64,000 nucleotides of DNA from Halomicrobium salinisoli (GTDB taxonomy: Archaea; Halobacteriota; Halobacteria; Halobacteriales; Haloarculaceae). Under the pieces are notes generated by a model. It saw nothing but the letters and a program-made list of their open reading frames with translations. It did not search any database and was not told the origin of the DNA. How positions within the stretch are numbered: the first letter of the stretch is position 1; each line of letters begins with the position of its first letter. A program made the position numbers and the translations under genes. Below, piece by piece: positions 1-8,394 of the stretch. The stretch lies in assembly GCF_020405185.1 (NCBI RefSeq), contig NZ_CP084463.1:2790001-2854000 (forward strand), written 5' to 3'.

Positions 1-1
1 G

Positions 2-379
2 TCGAGCGACGGCAGCGGCGGCAGCAAGTTCCCGCTCCTGCTCGCGGTCGGCGCCGCGGTCACCGTCGCCTACATGCTCCGGCGGAAGTCCAGTTCCGGT
101 CCCCGGGGCAAGAGCGGCAGCGGCGGCGACATGATGAAGAAGGCCTCCAGCAAGATCGAGGAGGTCGCCACCCAGACGGCCGACGAGACGGAGCAGATGA
201 GCCACGAGGCCGCCGACACGGTCCGCCAGACCGGCCAGCAGGTCTCCGAGATGAGCGACCAGGCCGCCGACACAGTCGAGGAGAAGGGCGAGCGGGCCAG
301 CGACCAGGTCGAGGAGAAGGGCGAGCAGGCCAGCGACAAGATGGAGGAGAAGGGCGAACAGGCCAGCGACGACGAGTAG
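2..379 (+). CDS. Membrane-anchored repetitive acidic protein, 5' end missing
   Basis: The frame is open from the first bases of the window, so the true start lies upstream. The visible part begins with a Gly/Ser-rich stretch, then one hydrophobic segment (FPLLLAVGAAVTVAYML) followed by basic residues. The rest is an amphipathic, Glu/Ala/Asp-rich tail with repeats of the type VEEKGEQASD near the C-terminus, likely a coiled coil or LEA-like helix. The layout resembles small single-pass stress or cell-envelope proteins, but I recognise no family. The ATG at 74 lies after the membrane segment and is unlikely to be the start. Function unknown. Confidence 0.65.
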   Translation, partial: SSDGSGGSKFPLLLAVGAAVTVAYMLRRKSSSGPRGKSGSGGDMMKKASSKIEEVATQTADETEQMSHEAADTVRQTGQQVSEMSDQAADTVEEKGERASDQVEEKGEQASDKMEEKGEQASDDE

Positions 380-693
380 AGCGCGAATCAGTGACGGCGG
401 GACCGTCACGGCGGTAGTCGGCGCCACGCGGGCCGGCACGCCGGGCCGGCGGCGCGAACCTGCCGGGTTCCGCGCGGCGAGCGCCCCGGCGAGCGACCCC
501 ACGCTTACAATCGAGCGATTCGCAGAGTACACCGAGTGGCTACATTCACGCCCCGCGCGCACGAGGACCGCCAGGGATCGATGGATAGCGACGGGCACGG
601 CGCCCGGCCGTCGACCGCCGAATCGCCCGACCGGCACTGCGCGCCCGGTCGCCGGGGCGATCGGCGGTCGGCCGGCGAGTCGAGGGCCGGCCG
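380..693. other. Intergenic stretch without a recognisable gene
   Basis: This very GC-rich stretch separates the repetitive protein from the CBS-domain protein. No open frame on either strand looks coding. Around 505 there is a weak AT-richer patch (cttacaat) that could serve as a promoter for the downstream gene with a long leader. I see no clear repeat or RNA gene. Confidence 0.4.
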
Positions 694-2079
694 ATGGTAG
701 ACGTCGTCTTCTCCGTCGGCCGGGTCATCGGCGCCCTGTTCCTCGTCGTGCTCAACGGCTTCTTCGTCGCCTCGGAGTTCGCCTACGTTCGGGTCCGGTC
801 GACGGCCGTGGAGGGGCTCGTCGACGAGGGGGCCGCCGGCGCCGAGTCGCTGCAGAACGCCGTGAACAACCTCGACGACTACCTCGCGACCACCCAGCTG
901 GGCATCACCATCGCCTCGCTGGGCCTGGGCTGGATCGGCGAACCGGCCATCGCGGACCTGCTGGAGCCGGTGCTGGCGCCGCTGCTCTCCGAGAGCCTCC
1001 TGCACCTGGTGTCGTTCGCGGTCGGGTTCGGCGTCATCACGTTCCTGCACGTCGTGTTCGGCGAACTCGCCCCGAAGACCATCGCCATCGCGCGGGCCGA
1101 GCGGATGGCCCTGCTCGTGTCGCCGTTCATGCGGATGTTCTACTACCTGTTCATCCCCGGCATCGTCGTGTTCAACGGGACGGCGAACTTCTTCACGCGG
1201 CTGATCGGCATCCCGCCCGCCTCGGAGACCGAGGAGACCCTCAGCGAGGAGGAGATCCTGATGGTGCTGACCCGCTCGGGCCAGAAGGGCGAGGTCAACG
1301 CCGCCGAGGTGGAGATGGTCGAGCGCGTCTTCCAGTTCGACGACATCACCGCCCGAGAGGTGATGGTCCCCCGACCGGACGTCGTGACGGTCCCGGCCGA
1401 CCTCCCGCTGGCCGACCTGCGAGCGCTGATCGCCGACGAGAAGCACACCCGCTACCCCGTCCTCGACGCCGAGGACGACGACCGCGTCGTCGGCTTCGTC
1501 GACGCCAAGGACGTCCTCGCGGCCGTCGAGGAGGGCGGGAGCGCGGACCGGACGGCGGCCGACCTCGCCCGCGACGTCGTCCTCGTGCCCGAGACGGCCA
1601 CCGGCGACGAACTGCTCACCGCGTTCCAGGAGCGCGAGGGCCAGATGGCCGTCGTGATCGACGAGTGGGGCGGCTTCGAGGGCATCGCCACCACGGAGGA
1701 CGTCGTCGAGGTGATCGTCGGCGACCTCCGCGACCAGTTCGACGTCGCCGGCGGCGAGCCCACGATCGACCGGCGCGGCGACGGCACCTACGCCGTCGAC
1801 GGCGGCGTCCCCATCGCGGCCGTCAACGACCGCCTGGGGACGACCCTCGAGAGCGACGAGTTCGGGACGATCGGCGGGTTCGTCCTCGACGAACTCGGCC
1901 GGGCGCCGGAGACCGGTGACCGGATCGAGGCCGACGGCGCCGAGGTCACCGTCGAGGCGGTCGACGGCGCCCGCGTCGAGCGCGTGCTCGTCCGCCCCAC
2001 CGAGGACGCGGCGGGGGGCGACGAACTCGGCGAACTCGGCGGCGACGAACCCGAGGACGGCGACGGCCGCGGCGAATAG
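694..2079 (+). CDS. CNNM/CorC-family membrane protein with CBS domains
   Basis: A 461-residue member of the hemolysin-C/CorC (CNNM) family, proteins linked to Mg2+ or other divalent cation transport. Residues 1-170 form the DUF21 membrane domain with several hydrophobic helices and the typical segments FLVVLNGFFVASEFA (about 16-30) and FGELAPKTIAI (about 122-132). Residues 218-340 hold a CBS pair (EVMVPRPDV, ATTEDVVEVIVGDLRDQF). A CorC_HlyC transporter-associated domain follows near 355-430, and the end is an acidic Gly-rich tail. Length and domain order match the family. The transported ion is not decided by sequence. The ATG at 694 starts exactly at the first membrane helix. It stands alone, followed by aIF2-beta. 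Confidence 0.9.
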   Translation: MVDVVFSVGRVIGALFLVVLNGFFVASEFAYVRVRSTAVEGLVDEGAAGAESLQNAVNNLDDYLATTQLGITIASLGLGWIGEPAIADLLEPVLAPLLSESLLHLVSFAVGFGVITFLHVVFGELAPKTIAIARAERMALLVSPFMRMFYYLFIPGIVVFNGTANFFTRLIGIPPASETEETLSEEEILMVLTRSGQKGEVNAAEVEMVERVFQFDDITAREVMVPRPDVVTVPADLPLADLRALIADEKHTRYPVLDAEDDDRVVGFVDAKDVLAAVEEGGSADRTAADLARDVVLVPETATGDELLTAFQEREGQMAVVIDEWGGFEGIATTEDVVEVIVGDLRDQFDVAGGEPTIDRRGDGTYAVDGGVPIAAVNDRLGTTLESDEFGTIGGFVLDELGRAPETGDRIEADGAEVTVEAVDGARVERVLVRPTEDAAGGDELGELGGDEPEDGDGRGE

Positions 2080-2161
2080 CCCGCCTGGCGCTGCCCGGCG
2101 GGAGCGGTCGGTCGATCGCCGACCCTGCGGGACGGTCGTGCTACCGTCCCTCGCGGAACGG

Positions 2162-2169
2162 CTTTACGT
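2162..2169 (+). promoter_or_regulatory. TATA-like box for aIF2-beta
   Basis: The sequence ctttacgt is centred about 25 bases before the ATG at 2190, the spacing expected for a leaderless haloarchaeal transcript. It favours the ATG at 2190 over the TTG at 2172 as the start. Confidence 0.5.
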
Positions 2170-2189
2170 CGTTGCCGTCTCTTTTACGT

Positions 2190-2801
2190 ATGAACTACGA
2201 CGCTGCGCTCGACAGGGCGTTCGACTCGCTCCCGGACCAGCCCCGCGACGCCGGCGACCGGCTGTCCATCCCCGACCCCGTCGGCCAGACGGACGGCTCG
2301 TTCACCCGGCTGACCAACCTCGAGGACATCGCGGACGCGCTGGCCCGCGAGGCCGACCACGTCCACAGCGCCATCCAGCGCGAACTCGGTACCGCCGGCC
2401 AGTTCGACGGCGGCGAGGCCCGCTACAACGGTTCCTTCTCCGTCTCCGACTTCGAGGAGGCCGTCGACGCCTACGTCACCGAGTACGTCACCTGCTCCGA
2501 GTGCGGCCTGCCGGACACCCGCCTCACCCGAGAGGACGGCGTGGACATGCTCCGCTGCGAGGCCTGCGGGGCCTTCCGCCCCGTCGCCAAGAAGCCCGCC
2601 GCGAACACCCAGTCCGACAGCCCGACCCTCGAGGAGGGCGAGACCTACGAGTTGAAGATCACCGACACCGGCCGCGAGGGCGACGGCGTCGCCGAGAAGG
2701 GCAAGTACACCATCTTCGTGGAGGGCGCCCGCGAGGGCCAGGTCGTCGAGGCCTACATCGACTCCATCAGCGGGACGCTGGCGTTCGGTCGCCTCGCCTG
2801 A
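2190..2801 (+). CDS. eif2b: Translation initiation factor aIF2 subunit beta with C-terminal TRAM domain
   Basis: A 203-residue beta subunit of archaeal initiation factor 2, which delivers initiator Met-tRNA to the small ribosomal subunit. The central alpha-beta domain (about 25-110) is followed by a zinc ribbon with two CxxC pairs (CSEC ... CEAC) around 100-127. Residues 145-203 form a TRAM domain (GREGDGVAEKGKYTIFV), an RNA-binding module that haloarchaeal aIF2-beta proteins carry as an extension. The start at 2190 is chosen because it fits a TATA-like box and gives the usual MNYDAALDRAF beginning. No operon partner is adjacent. Confidence 0.95.
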   Translation: MNYDAALDRAFDSLPDQPRDAGDRLSIPDPVGQTDGSFTRLTNLEDIADALAREADHVHSAIQRELGTAGQFDGGEARYNGSFSVSDFEEAVDAYVTEYVTCSECGLPDTRLTREDGVDMLRCEACGAFRPVAKKPAANTQSDSPTLEEGETYELKITDTGREGDGVAEKGKYTIFVEGAREGQVVEAYIDSISGTLAFGRLA

Positions 2802-2884
2802 GAGGCCCCGCAGTCGTTTTCGAGCGGTTCTCCCGTTTTCTCCGCCCCGTAGCGGCGCGAGCGCCCGCCCGCGCCGACCGGGGG

Positions 2885-3892
2885 TCAGATCCCGCGGACC
2901 GTCTCGATGGCGCCGGTCGTCTCGAGGATCATCCACGCGAGGAAGAGCGCGTACAGTCCCAGGAAGCCGTAGGCCTCGCGGTCGGACAGTTCGAGGTCCG
3001 TCCGCGTGAAGACGATGAACACCAGCGTCGCGAACGCCAGGAATCCCATCGTCGGGATGGCGGCGAGGAAGTTGATCGTCGTCGACCCGCCCAGGAGGAC
3101 GCCGAGGGGAATCGCCACCAGCAGGTTGAACGTGTTGCTCCCGAGGACGTTCGTGAGGCTGGTCACGCCCGAGCCCTCGCGGGCGGCGTTGACGCTGACG
3201 AAGGCGTCCGGGAGGCTCGTCGCCGCGGCGATGACGGTCAGCCCCCACAGCAGCGACGGGGTGTCGAAGATCTCGCCGAGCGTGAGGGCGGACCGGACGA
3301 TGCCCTCGACGCCCACGGCGATCAGGACGAGAGCGACGGCCAGCACCGCCCACTCCCGTCCGACGTTGACGCCGGAGGCCCGATCGGGCCCGTTCTCGCT
3401 GACGTCCTGCTGGTGCAGGAAGACGTAGATGCCGTACGTGGCCATCGGGATGACCGCCAGCGGCGGGGTGAGGATCGCCGCCTGGTTCGTCCCGCCGGGG
3501 ACGTACGTCGCCCCGAGCGCGAACATGATGAACAGCACGAGGACGCTGATGATGTAGAACTGCGCGTCCTTGTGGACGATGTCCCGGGTCGACTCCAGCT
3601 CCTCGCTGAACAGCGCCGACAGCGCCGGGATCACCAGCAGGTTGAAGATGGCGCTCCCGACGATGGCCCCGACGCCCAGCGAGAACTCCCCGTGGACGAC
3701 CGTGCTGATGACGACGGAACTCAGCTCGGGGAAGCTCGACCCGACGGCGACGACGACGGCCCCGTGAACGGCCGCCGGGAGGCCGTAGTGCGCGCTGAGG
3801 CGCTCGGCCGACTGCTCCAGGTAGTCACTCCCCTTCCAGATGACCGCCGTCGCGACGACCGCCAGTCCGAGCGCGACCAGAAGGTCGGACAT
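2885..3892 (-). CDS. Sodium/calcium exchanger family (CaCA) antiporter
   Basis: A 335-residue multi-spanning membrane protein of the Ca2+:cation antiporter superfamily, YrbG-like. The two inverted alpha-repeats that form the ion site are visible: GSSFPELSS in the first half (about residue 52) and AAATSLPDAFVSVNAA in the second (about 225-240). About ten hydrophobic segments can be counted, consistent with the two-times-five fold. It should exchange Na+ (or H+) for Ca2+ across the cytoplasmic membrane, which is useful under high salt. It converges on aIF2-beta and has no operon partner. Ion specificity is inferred from the family only. Confidence 0.9.
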   Translation of the reverse strand: MSDLLVALGLAVVATAVIWKGSDYLEQSAERLSAHYGLPAAVHGAVVVAVGSSFPELSSVVISTVVHGEFSLGVGAIVGSAIFNLLVIPALSALFSEELESTRDIVHKDAQFYIISVLVLFIMFALGATYVPGGTNQAAILTPPLAVIPMATYGIYVFLHQQDVSENGPDRASGVNVGREWAVLAVALVLIAVGVEGIVRSALTLGEIFDTPSLLWGLTVIAAATSLPDAFVSVNAAREGSGVTSLTNVLGSNTFNLLVAIPLGVLLGGSTTINFLAAIPTMGFLAFATLVFIVFTRTDLELSDREAYGFLGLYALFLAWMILETTGAIETVRGI

Positions 3893-3970
3893 TACCCGCC
3901 GGTTGCCGAGGGAGGGTCATAGGCGTGTTCCTGTCGGACGAGCGCTCGCCCCCGCACCCGCCGCATCGAG

Positions 3971-5578
3971 CTATTCCTCGCTCACTTCCCCCTCGATCTG
4001 ATCGCTCAGCCCGACCACCTCGAAGGTGACGGGCGTCCCCGGTGCCACGTCAGAGAAGTCCAGCGACGCCGACCACGCGCCGTCCGCCTCGACGGTCGGG
4101 CGGGCGATCTTCAGGAACTCGTCGCCGCCCTCGCCCGTCGCGGAGACCGTCAGCGTCGTCCCCGGTGCGACCGTCGTCGTCCCCGAGAGGGTCACCTCCC
4201 CCGTCGGGACCGAGACCGGTTCCTCGGCGTCGATCGTCGCCGTCCGCTCGACCGTCCTGAACGAGGCCGAGACGCTCTCCTCCTCGCCGTCGGCCACGTA
4301 GGGGTTGGCGTCGGTGATCGTGAACGTCGCCTCGTAGGGCTGGTCGACGTCGAAGCGGTCGCTGTCGACGGCCGCGAAGAACCGGTCGTTCTCGGCGTCC
4401 GTGACGAGCGCGATCTCGTCCAGCGGGACCCCCATCGGCGACCGGTTTATCACGTCGGCCTCCTCGATCGTCAGGTCGTAGCCGTACTCGTCGCTCCGGA
4501 GGTCGGCGGCCTCGTCGAGCGTCGCGTACAGGCCCGACGCGTCGACCCGCAGGACCGCCCAGTCGCCGACGGCGACCCGCCTGCGCTCGGTGACCGCCTC
4601 GGCGAAGTCCTCGGACTGGGTGGTGTCCGCCCGCCGTGGAGCGACGCCCGCGCCCGCGCCCTCCGTCTCGCGGGGCTGGAGAACGAGCAGGGACTCCGCG
4701 ACGACCCGGCCGTCAGCGGACGCCTCGACCGGGTACGGCGCCGAGCTGAGCGACGGATCGATCCCGACGAGCTCTCGCTCGACGTCGCGAATCTCGTCGT
4801 CCTCGTCCGCCGCGCTGACGCCGGGGTCGTCGCCGCTGCCGGCGACGAACGTGTTCAGTTCGATCGTCACCTCGCCGTCGTCGCTGCCGTCGACGACGGT
4901 GAACGAGGTCAGGTAGTTGACCGCCTCGGAGCCGATCGAGACCCGCATCTCGTCGCGGTCGCCGAGGTCCAGCGTGAGCGACGCCACGTCACCCACCTGC
5001 TCCTCGACGAGGTCGGACTCGAAGGCCGGCTCGGCGTCGTCATCGTCGTCCTCGTCGTCGTCCTCCGTCTCGGTTTCCGTCTCCGTGTCTTCCTCCTCGT
5101 CCGCGTCCGGCGTCGGGGTCGGCGTGTCCTGTTCCTCGACAGAGACGTCCCCGAGCATCGTGGTCGGGTGGACCTCACAGAGGTACTCGGCCATCGCCTC
5201 GGTCGCCTCGAACTCGACGGTCTGGGTCGCGCCCTCCTCGCTGATGATCTCGCTTCTGACTATGTCCTCGCCGTCCCCGTCGCGGACGACGAAGTTGTGG
5301 GGCTGGCCGTCGACGTTCTCCCAGACGACCTCGTAGCTCCGCCCCGGCACCAGCGTCAGCGTCGGGTTGGTCTCGCCCTCGATGTCGGCCGGCGCCCGAC
5401 CGACCCAGCCGGGCGTGTCGCCGCCGAGTTCGATCCGCTCCGGCTCGGTCTGGCCGGCCCCGGGGACGGTCCCGAGGCCGATCGCCGTCCCGCCGACGGC
5501 CGCGGCCGTGAGGAACGCCCGCCGCGTCGATGGCGAAGTCTGTTCGTCCGCGTCGAGATCGGTGGTGTCTGCGTCCAT
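3971..5578 (-). CDS. Tat-exported cupredoxin fused to a BGTF-like surface domain
   Basis: A 535-residue secreted protein starting at the ATG at 5578. A longer frame to 5692 lacks signal-like sequence. Residues 16-45 are a Tat signal (STRRAFLTAAAVGGTAIG). Residues 48-148 resemble a blue-copper domain with all four type 1 ligands: His94 (QPHNF), Cys134, His137 and Met141 (CEVHPTTM). An acidic Glu/Asp/Thr linker follows (150-185). Residues 187-330 resemble the beta-sandwich that precedes surface domains in haloarchaeal BGTF/S-layer-like proteins (VASLTLDLGDRDEMRVSIGS). The C-terminal 200 residues are beta-rich, with Ig-like strands and no PGF-CTERM anchor. It probably sits outside the membrane; whether it carries electrons or only binds copper is unknown. 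Confidence 0.75.
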   Translation of the reverse strand: MDADTTDLDADEQTSPSTRRAFLTAAAVGGTAIGLGTVPGAGQTEPERIELGGDTPGWVGRAPADIEGETNPTLTLVPGRSYEVVWENVDGQPHNFVVRDGDGEDIVRSEIISEEGATQTVEFEATEAMAEYLCEVHPTTMLGDVSVEEQDTPTPTPDADEEEDTETETETEDDDEDDDDDAEPAFESDLVEEQVGDVASLTLDLGDRDEMRVSIGSEAVNYLTSFTVVDGSDDGEVTIELNTFVAGSGDDPGVSAADEDDEIRDVERELVGIDPSLSSAPYPVEASADGRVVAESLLVLQPRETEGAGAGVAPRRADTTQSEDFAEAVTERRRVAVGDWAVLRVDASGLYATLDEAADLRSDEYGYDLTIEEADVINRSPMGVPLDEIALVTDAENDRFFAAVDSDRFDVDQPYEATFTITDANPYVADGEEESVSASFRTVERTATIDAEEPVSVPTGEVTLSGTTTVAPGTTLTVSATGEGGDEFLKIARPTVEADGAWSASLDFSDVAPGTPVTFEVVGLSDQIEGEVSEE

Positions 5579-5789
5579 GGTGTGGTCCGAACCGTGGCAC
5601 GTACGGGATCCGCACGCCGCTCCTGATCCGTACCGAAACCCAGGCTCGGGCGCGCTTGGGGATTGACGGACAAACCGTCGCCGACCGTTCACTCGGCCGC
5701 CACCGGTACGGTCGCCTTACACTCGCCGGCCGCCGGTGAAAGGACACCGTATCCGAACGCATTTCACCGACGCGCGCGAGCACGCAGTC

Positions 5790-6425
5790 GTGCGATTCGG
5801 CGTGGACGAGGCGGGCAAGGGACCCGTCCTGGGATCGATGTTCGCCGCCGCGGTGCGGGCCGACCCCGCCGACCTGCCGGACGGCGTCGGCGACTCGAAG
5901 GGCATCCCCGCCCAGCGGCGCGCCGACCTCGAGGAAGCGATCCGAGACGTCGCCGCCGCCGTCGCCGTCGCGGAGGTGCCCGTCGCCCGCATCGACGACC
6001 CCGAGACGGACATGAACGCGCTGACCGTCGCCGCCCACGGCCGGGCGCTCGCCGGCGTCGCTCGCGACGGCCTCGCCGGCACCGTCGACGCCGGCGACAC
6101 CGACGCCGACCGCTTCGGTCGCCGCGTCGCCGACCGCGTCGACGCCGACCTCGCGCTCGACGCCGCCCACGGCGCGGACGAGTCCGACCCGCTCGTCGGC
6201 GCCGCCAGCATCGTCGCCAAGGAGGCCCGCGAGGCCCACGTGAAGGCGCTCCGTGAGGAGTTCGGGGCCGTCGGCAGCGGCTATCCCAGCGACCCGACGA
6301 CGCGCGAGTTCCTGGCGGACTACGTCGACGCCAACGGCGACCTCCCGCCCTGCGCCCGCTCCTCGTGGTCCACCTGCGACGACGTGCTCGCGGCGGCCCA
6401 GCAGTCCACTCTCGGGGAGTTCTAG
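5790..6425 (+). CDS. rnhB: Ribonuclease HII
   Basis: A 211-residue RNase HII, which cleaves the RNA strand of RNA-DNA hybrids and removes single ribonucleotides from DNA. The first catalytic motif is at the very N-terminus (RFGVDEAGKGPVLG, with Asp and Glu). The mid motif SKGIPAQRR and the late block AASIVAKEAREAHV are also present. I chose the GTG at 5790, which gives MRFGVDEAGKG, the usual beginning of archaeal RNase HII. The upstream ATG at 5736 would add 18 residues with no family counterpart. It is divergent from the cupredoxin gene and followed by a repeat-rich gap. Confidence 0.9.
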   Translation: MRFGVDEAGKGPVLGSMFAAAVRADPADLPDGVGDSKGIPAQRRADLEEAIRDVAAAVAVAEVPVARIDDPETDMNALTVAAHGRALAGVARDGLAGTVDAGDTDADRFGRRVADRVDADLALDAAHGADESDPLVGAASIVAKEAREAHVKALREEFGAVGSGYPSDPTTREFLADYVDANGDLPPCARSSWSTCDDVLAAAQQSTLGEF

Positions 6426-6482
6426 AAGCAGCGACACCATCGGAACTCGGCCCTTCCTCCGCTGCGGCCAACGACACTGGGA

Positions 6483-6745
6483 ACAGCCAGAAAGCCCCCG
6501 GAGTGTCGACTCCCGCGGCTCGCTGCGCGCTTCCCTCGCTACGCTCGGTGCAGTGCTTGCGTCGCCGGGGTTCGTCGACACTCCGGCCCCTTTCAGTCCC
6601 GCCCGCCTGGAAAGCCGAACCGGGCGGGACTGAAAGGGGCGGCCGGCTACGCGAAGGCGGACGACGCAAGGACCGCAACGAACGAAGTGAGTGAGGACCA
6701 CAGCGAGTCCCCCGAGCGTAGCCGGCCGGGGCTTTCTGGCTGTTA
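6483..6745. repeat. Nested inverted-repeat element
   Basis: The gap between rnhB and secD holds three nested inverted repeats. The outer arms are a perfect 17 bp pair (aacagccagaaagcccc at 6483-6499 with its complement at 6729-6745). A shorter pair, cggagtgtcga at 6500-6510, matches 6576-6586. The inner 20 bp arms at 6587-6606 and 6622-6641 (gcccctttcagtcccgcccg and complement) enclose a 15-base loop. The right half contains gaacgaagtga at 6681-6691, a phrase shared with other hairpin repeats in this window. Both flanking genes point toward it, so it could end transcription from both sides, or be a non-coding repeat element. Confidence 0.75.
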
Positions 6746-6816
6746 TCGGAACGAGCAGCAGCGACGAGCGCGAGTCGGATCGAAAAGGATCGAGAAAACA
6801 GTCGGTGTAACGCTTC

Positions 6817-8394
6817 CTAGCGCTCCTCGCCCATAACGAGCGAGCGGAGGATGTCACCGTAGGCGGGGCGAGTCACCAGGACGCCGAGGAGGACGCCGAC
6901 GATGGTGACGATGGCGAACCCACGGAGCTGCTGGAGGCTGAGGATGGCCAGCGGGCTCATGGCGATGATGGTGGTCGCCGCGGCGGCGCCGATGACCCAC
7001 AGGGCCTTGCGGAAGCGGCTCTGGAACACCCGGTCGGTCTGGACGTCGCCCTGTTGGAGGATGTCGTCGGCGATGATCACCAGGTCGTCCACCCCGGTAC
7101 CGATGACGGCGATGAACCCGGCGATGTGGCTCAGGTCCAGCGCCAGGCCGACGCCGGCGGCGAACCCGAGCAGCAGGACCACCTCGGAGAGGGCGGTCGC
7201 CACCATCGGGACGGCGACACGGACGTCACCGTAGCGCGCGACGACGACGCCGGAGACGGCCAGGACGGCGGCGATGGCGGCGATGATCGAGTTGATGCGG
7301 GCGTCGGCCCCGAAGCTCGGCGAGATGTAGCTGATCGAACCCTGGTCGATCGCCAGCCCGGTCGGCAGGGCGCCGGCGCGCAGGTTCACGGACAGCTGCT
7401 GGGCCTCGCTGTAGTTGTTCGTCGGCAGGCGGAAGCCGGGATCGCTGGCCCAGGTGCCCTCCATCATCGAACTGGCCAGGCGGGGCTGCATACCGAAGCT
7501 CCCGACGACGTTGCCCTCGCGGACGATCAGGATGCAGGGACCGTTCTCGCCGGGCCAGCCACAGCGGCTCCCGCCGGAGCTGGCGATGCCCGTCTCGACC
7601 ATGTCGCGCTGGAACTGCTGGGCGGTCTCGCCCTGCTGGACGCTCACGGAGACGTAGGGGTTCCCGGCCTGGCTGCGCTGGGGAACGCCGATGCTCGTGA
7701 AGTCGTCGTTGGTCGCGACCGTCCGGTTGACGAAGGTGCCGTTCTCGGCCTGGTGGTAGGCCTGCACCTCGACCTGACCGGTGCCGCTGAGCAGCTGGCG
7801 GACCTCGGAGCTGTTGGCGTTGGGCACCTCTGCGACGACGAAGTAGCGGTCCTCGCTGACGGAGTAGATCGACCGCACCTGTCCGCCCTGGATGCCGGTC
7901 TCGTCGATCTTGTTCTGGAGGACCTCGACGACCTCGCCGCGCGTGTCGCTGGTGACGCCCTGTCGGACCCGCTCCGGCGAGAAGCCGGCCGCTTCGACGG
8001 CCGACCTGACGTCCGACTGGGAGACGTTGGCGCTGCGGACCTCGACGGCCCAGGTGTCGCCCGACGTGCCCGAGGGCGGGACCGCCGCGACGTCGCGGGC
8101 GCCGACGCCCTCGAGGTTCCCGGCGACGTCGGCCTGGACGGCGGTCCGGTTGGCGCCGTCGTACTCGATGCCGGTCGCGGTCCAGCCGATCAGCGGCGCC
8201 TGGACGCGCGTCCCGCCGGAGAGCTCCAGCCCGTAGCGGAGGTTCGTCGGGCCGTCCGTGGCCGTCGCGTTGGCCGCGGTCGCGTTGCCGCCCTCGGTGC
8301 CCCCGCCGACGCCGGGGCCGAACAGCAGGAACAGGCTCGCGAGCACGGCGACCACGAGCAGCGTGATCCGGAGGTTGTCGCGGATCCGGCTCAT
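6817..8394 (-). CDS. secD: Protein-export membrane protein SecD
   Basis: A 525-residue SecD subunit, which together with SecF assists the Sec translocon and uses the ion gradient to pull exported proteins outward. One N-terminal membrane helix (about 8-27) precedes a large extracytoplasmic region with the P1-type motif NLRYGLELSGGTRVQAP. The C-terminal half has five membrane helices beginning near VNLRAGALPTGLAI, with the conserved GTGVDDLVIIADDI in helix 4-5. Its ATG overlaps the secF stop by four bases, so the two are co-translated in the order secF-secD, usual for haloarchaea. Confidence 0.95.
   Translation of the reverse strand: MSRIRDNLRITLLVVAVLASLFLLFGPGVGGGTEGGNATAANATATDGPTNLRYGLELSGGTRVQAPLIGWTATGIEYDGANRTAVQADVAGNLEGVGARDVAAVPPSGTSGDTWAVEVRSANVSQSDVRSAVEAAGFSPERVRQGVTSDTRGEVVEVLQNKIDETGIQGGQVRSIYSVSEDRYFVVAEVPNANSSEVRQLLSGTGQVEVQAYHQAENGTFVNRTVATNDDFTSIGVPQRSQAGNPYVSVSVQQGETAQQFQRDMVETGIASSGGSRCGWPGENGPCILIVREGNVVGSFGMQPRLASSMMEGTWASDPGFRLPTNNYSEAQQLSVNLRAGALPTGLAIDQGSISYISPSFGADARINSIIAAIAAVLAVSGVVVARYGDVRVAVPMVATALSEVVLLLGFAAGVGLALDLSHIAGFIAVIGTGVDDLVIIADDILQQGDVQTDRVFQSRFRKALWVIGAAAATTIIAMSPLAILSLQQLRGFAIVTIVGVLLGVLVTRPAYGDILRSLVMGEER

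Noticed and set aside
6426..6816. Coding frames of 110-126 codons on both strands between rnhB and secD
   Set aside because: They consist of translated inverted repeats and have no start context; the symmetry explains the open frames.
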